Shown here: positions 45,760-49,404 of the stretch, in pieces
Numbering within the stretch: the stretch's first letter is position 1
Layout: each line of letters starts with the position of its first letter
Assembly: GCA_016185625.1 (NCBI GenBank)
Contig: JACPND010000036.1
Location: forward strand, 1-49,404
Source: Candidatus Woesearchaeota archaeon
GTDB lineage: Archaea; Nanobdellota; Nanobdellia; Woesearchaeales; GW2011-AR9
Length of the DNA: 49,404 bases
Direction: 5' to 3'
Notes under the pieces: model-generated
Database searches by the model: none
Seen by the model: only the letters and a program-made list of their open reading frames with translations
Told to the model about the DNA's origin: nothing
Made by a program: the position numbers and the translations under genes

Positions 45760-45797
45760 TTAGAAATGCATTAATATTTGTACTAAAACGCATTTCT

Positions 45798-47000
45798 CTA
45801 TAATTTTAACCCCGCCAAAATGGCCTGCAGATGGACTTGATCGTGGGGTTTTTTATATTCTTTGGCCAGATCTCTCAGTTTTTCCACGTTGATAAGCCAT
45901 CCTTTTTCCGACAATACTTTTTTATTCCGGCAGATATATTCCACCCACTGCGTCACGTTCTGCGGCTCCTTGGTTTCTTTGGTTCTTTCAAAATCAATCA
46001 ATACCGGGCCGCCTGCTGCGATGATGACGTGTTTGAGTGGATGATGCATCTCTTCTTTGGTTACCCCTAGTTTATCCATGAGAAAACATTGCTGCAACAC
46101 CTCCCCCAACACTTTTCGCGTCTCTTCTTTCCCACTCTTCTCCAGCCAATCGCTGATATATACGCCGTCGACAAATTCATACACCAGATAGTGTCCACCA
46201 AAAAAAAGCATCCTTGGCCCAATCCCTTTTTTATTTAAGGCTTGTAACCAGTTGATTTCATTCTCGATGCGTTCTGTAGCAGTACTTTCTGCCCGCTTTA
46301 CTTTGACCGCCACTTTGATAGCCTCCGGCTTGCTCAAGAATTTCTTGATGTGAAAATTCTTGTTCCAGAATCCGGTAAAAACATCGCCTCTTCTTCCGTG
46401 CGCAAAAAAAGATATTTTGCTGATGCCTTTCCGTTCCAGTTCCAGACGAAGTTTGCTTTTCCAGATGAGATAGACAAACAATTCCTCAAACATCGGCATT
46501 TTTTCCCGTTCCAGCAATTCAAATTCAAACAAGGAATGCTGCACGATTTCCTGCACTCTGGTGTGCGGCGTGAGTGAAGAGCAGAGCAAGAGGATTTTCC
46601 CGTCGGCAAATAAATATTCCGAGACGTCCCGGAAGAACCGCTCAAAGATCTCATGGCCTTTCTTCCCGCCGTAAATCGCGGGATCCAGGATCCCCTTGTC
46701 CTGGGGCAGATAGGGGGGATTAAAAATTACCGTATTGAATTGCCCATCCACGTTGGCAAACAGGTCGCTGTGGAGAAATTTTATTTTTCTGGATTTTTTT
46801 TCCTGCACTTCTTTTTGAAGAATCTCGACGGCTTTGGGATTGATGTCAATGCCCACCACTTCGCGGACGAGCTTCACATCCATCGCAGTAAAGGCCTGGA
46901 TGCCTGAGCCGGTGCCCACATCCAGCACACGGCCAATGGCGCATTGCCGGACATATTTTTGCAAGAGGTAGGAGTCTTCAGCAGGTTCGTAGATGTCCAT
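45798..47000 (-). CDS. HemK/Mtq2-like methyltransferase fused to a predicted Ser/Thr kinase-like domain
   Basis: MDIYEPAEDSYLLQKYV...VLDVGTGSGIQAF...NTVIFNPPYLP; then IKVAVKVKR...ERIENEINWLQALNKKGIGPRMLFFGGHYLVYEFVDGVYISDW...VLIDFERTK. Confidence 0.88.
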   Translation of the reverse strand: MDIYEPAEDSYLLQKYVRQCAIGRVLDVGTGSGIQAFTAMDVKLVREVVGIDINPKAVEILQKEVQEKKSRKIKFLHSDLFANVDGQFNTVIFNPPYLPQDKGILDPAIYGGKKGHEIFERFFRDVSEYLFADGKILLLCSSLTPHTRVQEIVQHSLFEFELLEREKMPMFEELFVYLIWKSKLRLELERKGISKISFFAHGRRGDVFTGFWNKNFHIKKFLSKPEAIKVAVKVKRAESTATERIENEINWLQALNKKGIGPRMLFFGGHYLVYEFVDGVYISDWLEKSGKEETRKVLGEVLQQCFLMDKLGVTKEEMHHPLKHVIIAAGGPVLIDFERTKETKEPQNVTQWVEYICRNKKVLSEKGWLINVEKLRDLAKEYKKPHDQVHLQAILAGLKL

Positions 47001-47065
47001 TTTGAATGAATAGTATTATTTTATTAAAAACCTTTTTAAAACATCTGATTAAATAAACAAACCAC

Positions 47066-47168
47066 GGACCCATAGTCTAGCGGCTATGACGTCTCCTTTA
47101 CACGGAGAAGGTCGCCGGTTCAAATGCAAGCAGCTCCTGGTTGCTGCGCGAAAGTCCGGCTGGGTCCA
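47066..47168 (+). tRNA. tRNA-Val(TAC) with a ~30-nt T-loop intron
   Basis: GGACCCA/TGGGTCC acceptor; anticodon arm CTCC-TTTACAC-GGAG; T stem GCCGG/CCGGC split by gcaagcagctcctggttgctgcgcgaaagt; 73 nt after removal. Confidence 0.85.
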
Positions 47169-47181
47169 TTTTTCCAGAAAA

Positions 47182-47430
47182 TCATCTGAATCCAATAATC
47201 TGGAATCCATACTTCTCGATTTCTTCCTTCGTCCAGAATTTCACGTTCTTGGTTCTGATCACATAAGTAACCGGTTTCTCTAGAACTCTTCCCGTATACT
47301 CCTTTGTTTCCGGATCCCCTTCTCGTAAGATCAAGACATCTCCGGCATTGCACTCAAAATCTGCTAATCGCAGTTCAAACATTTTCTCTCCGGATAGAAT
47401 TTTCTCAAAGAACTGCGGCCAGACCTTTTT
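47182..47430 (-). CDS. DUF3850-like protein with disrupted or non-canonical start
   Basis: (KKVWPQFFEKILSGEK)MFELRLADFECNAGDVLILREGDPETKEYTGR; the conserved N-terminal part lies upstream of the only ATG. Confidence 0.7.
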   Translation of the reverse strand, partial: KKVWPQFFEKILSGEKMFELRLADFECNAGDVLILREGDPETKEYTGRVLEKPVTYVIRTKNVKFWTKEEIEKYGFQIIGFR

Positions 47431-48828
47431 TCAACGCTCATTCCCTTCCGTACCCTCTGGATTCTTTTCTTCTTTTTGCCTGGGCTCTTCCTTCTTCTCC
47501 TCCAGTGGATGCTCTTTCTTTTCTTCCAGCGGCTTCTTGGTCATCTTCATCTTGACGTTCTCGCCCAGCTTCTTGGCATGATGGCTGGCTTTGATTAAGA
47601 GCCCACTGACCGTTCCCAACGCTGCGATAATCGCCGTAATCGCCACGGCATTCTCTTTCAGCCACTGCAGAAACGTCTGATCCTGCTTCTTCGACACCGC
47701 TAAATTTGTTTCAATATCCTCGATGCTCGTGCCAACCAAATCAAGATTCACTTTCGCAGAAGATAATTTTTCTGTTAAGATGTTCTCCTGGATATCCTGC
47801 AATTGTTTTTTAGCCCCTTTAATGCTTTCAAAAATTTCCGCAACCAGATATTCCTGTGATTTTTTATCATAATAGATAGTTTCCTGCTCCTGCAGTTCTG
47901 CCTTCAGCACATCCAACCGTTTTTGTAATTGTTCTTTGTCATATTTTATTTCGCCGGTAACCGTAAACTGCACGGGAAAAAATTTATCCAGAACCTTGGC
48001 TGTCCCCTCAATCGCTCCACTCTGCAAGATATTGACTTTCACCGTCAGCGAATCCTGTTCGCCGGGGTTCAATCGCGCAATCTCTGTCGAAGTCAAATGT
48101 TGAATCCCTCCACCTACCACCTTTGCATTGATGCCGCTCAAGACCTCCTTCCCGCCATTAGAAACGATAAACGTGATTTGATTCTCTCCTTCTTTTAATG
48201 TCGTGGGAAAATACGATGTCAGGCTCAGCTTTGAATCGAATCTGCTGGCCGTAACAGGCACGGTCTTGGTGACTTTATTCCCTGTAGCATCCATCACCGT
48301 CAACGTCACAGTATATTCCCCGTCAGCATCATACGTAAACGTCGGATTCTGCTGAGTGCTGTCTATTTTTCCATCACTGGTAAAATCCCAGGAGTAGCTC
48401 AAAGGCTCTTTTCCGGTCGCTGCCGCGGTAAATTGCACAATCAGGGGAGCAGTTCCCGACGATGGATTTGCCGAGATAGAAGCCGTCATCACCGTTGATG
48501 CCACAATCTTTTTCGTCACAGTAACTGTTTCATTGCTCGGCGACATGACAGTGAGGGTGACGATATACACCCCTTCTTTCGGAAACAGGTATGCAGCCAT
48601 CTTATCCCGGCTGTCAATTTTATCATCCGCGTTAAAATCCCAGGCATAGGAAGAAATTTCCTTAGCAGTATTTACGCTGAATGTAACCTGCAAGGGCGCC
48701 GTTCCTGTTTCTGGATCGGCAAAGATAGAGACGGTATCAGCGGTAAGTTCTTCTGCGTGAACAGACAGGGCTAAACATAACAACACCGCTATCGCCGACG
48801 AAAATCTTTTCATGGCCTTCATCAACAA
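47431..48828 (-). CDS. PKD-domain secreted membrane-anchored protein
   Basis: Signal peptide; two PKD repeats (YAWDFNADDKIDSRD, YSWDFTSDGKIDSTQQNPTFTYDADGEYTVTLTV); C-terminal TM. Confidence 0.9.
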   Translation of the reverse strand: MLMKAMKRFSSAIAVLLCLALSVHAEELTADTVSIFADPETGTAPLQVTFSVNTAKEISSYAWDFNADDKIDSRDKMAAYLFPKEGVYIVTLTVMSPSNETVTVTKKIVASTVMTASISANPSSGTAPLIVQFTAAATGKEPLSYSWDFTSDGKIDSTQQNPTFTYDADGEYTVTLTVMDATGNKVTKTVPVTASRFDSKLSLTSYFPTTLKEGENQITFIVSNGGKEVLSGINAKVVGGGIQHLTSTEIARLNPGEQDSLTVKVNILQSGAIEGTAKVLDKFFPVQFTVTGEIKYDKEQLQKRLDVLKAELQEQETIYYDKKSQEYLVAEIFESIKGAKKQLQDIQENILTEKLSSAKVNLDLVGTSIEDIETNLAVSKKQDQTFLQWLKENAVAITAIIAALGTVSGLLIKASHHAKKLGENVKMKMTKKPLEEKKEHPLEEKKEEPRQKEEKNPEGTEGNER

Positions 48829-48850
48829 GTAACTTCTTTTTAAATGTTTG

Positions 48851-49130
48851 GATTTTTAGGGCTGTGGGACAGTAAAAACATATTTAGCATTTATTGTGGA
48901 AAGACAGTCTTTTTCCCTAGCTTTCCACATATTCAGTAATGACCAAAAAGAAGATAAAATTTTCTGTCTTCTTTCATTCAGGAAGTTACGGATGAAGACT
49001 ACCTTATCCGTCGTAAAAGCCCCTCCTCCTCTTCAAAACAGGGAGGCTAAGAAAAATAGACTATAAAAACAGACTTCGGATGCTTATTTTAGAAAGAATA
49101 CAACTTTACTGTCCCGCAGCCGATTTTTAG
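48851..49130. mobile_element. TIR element F with 9-bp direct repeats
   Basis: GATTTTTAG-[GGCTGTGGGACAGTAAA...TTTACTGTCCCGCAGCC]-GATTTTTAG; internal hairpins GTGGAAAG/CTTTCCAC, ACGGAT/ATCCGT, CCTCC/GGGAGG. Confidence 0.8.
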
Positions 49131-49404
49131 TAATACTTCAGTATCCTGAAGTGAAGCACTGTCATCTTCTCGCTTTCGAAGTGCAAATAGAGAACCGACG
49201 CAAGAAGGGATCGTTGCAAGACGGGATAGGTTTCCCGTCTGCACAGGAAAGAAATCGTTGTTTCTTTCCTTGTGTCCCTTCTGCACCGAAGGGGAATTCC
49301 CTTCGTGCGTTCTCCGTAAGTCTAGTCACTCCGCTTTGCTCCGTTCGTGTCAAGTCACTAGCGTTCGTGAGTTACCTAACGGTAACAGTTGCTTGTCAGC
49401 AACA
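49130..49404. repeat. Structured element B, 5' portion, runs off window end (candidate ncRNA family with element A)
   Basis: Shares GTAATACTTCAGyATCCTGAAGTGAAGC...CATCTTCTCGC with element A; two hairpins with same spacing and different but pairing stems. Confidence 0.75.

Noticed and set aside
47431-47433. UGA recoding (selenocysteine or readthrough) joining the PKD protein to DUF3850
   Set aside because: The DUF3850 N-terminus beginning right after the stop is better explained by a single-base change in the adjacent A6 run; no SECIS-like evidence.
1-49404. CRISPR arrays or rRNA genes
   Set aside because: No regularly spaced short direct repeats with unique spacers and no recognisable 16S/23S/5S segments; the leader copies are spaced by kilobases and are coding.

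Overview
The window looks like a DPANN-type (Woesearchaeota-like) archaeal chromosome. This lineage call is inference from gene content: exosome/proteasome superoperon, archaeal TFS, RpoK, Rnp2, an S-layer protein of DPANN type, class III (archaellin/pilin-like) signal peptides and intron-containing tRNAs. Housekeeping genes include tfs, rrp4-rrp41-rrp42-rpoK, sdo1, psmA, rnp2, an OB-fold ssDNA-binding protein, tpiA and an FKBP-type PPIase. Accessory content includes three giant secreted proteins, several toxin-antitoxin-like modules (DUF4258/YgiT-AbrB, three MNT/HEPN pairs, VapBC), two DUF1016/YhcG-like nucleases, a RelA/SpoT-domain protein and an AAA ATPase. Two observations stand out. (1) At 8.0-13.9 kb there is a compact one-strand operon in which every TA pair or nuclease gene is preceded by its own copy of a ~60-aa secreted leader ORF. 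The same leader forms the N-terminus of the downstream 1314-aa giant protein. The leaders are mosaic at the DNA level, with a 77-nt perfect identity between two copies, which suggests a leader-delimited cassette array. (2) There is a dispersed set of transposase-less, hairpin-rich elements with terminal inverted repeats, several flanked by 8-9 bp direct repeats. Two of them (21.35 kb and 49.13 kb) share a 5' module and have same-architecture hairpins with different stem sequences that still pair around a conserved loop, as expected for a structured RNA (or ssDNA) family. Other notable items are two tRNA-Val genes with T-loop introns, a RelA/SpoT gene breaking the exosome superoperon behind four GCATGC sites, and a methyltransferase-kinase fusion.
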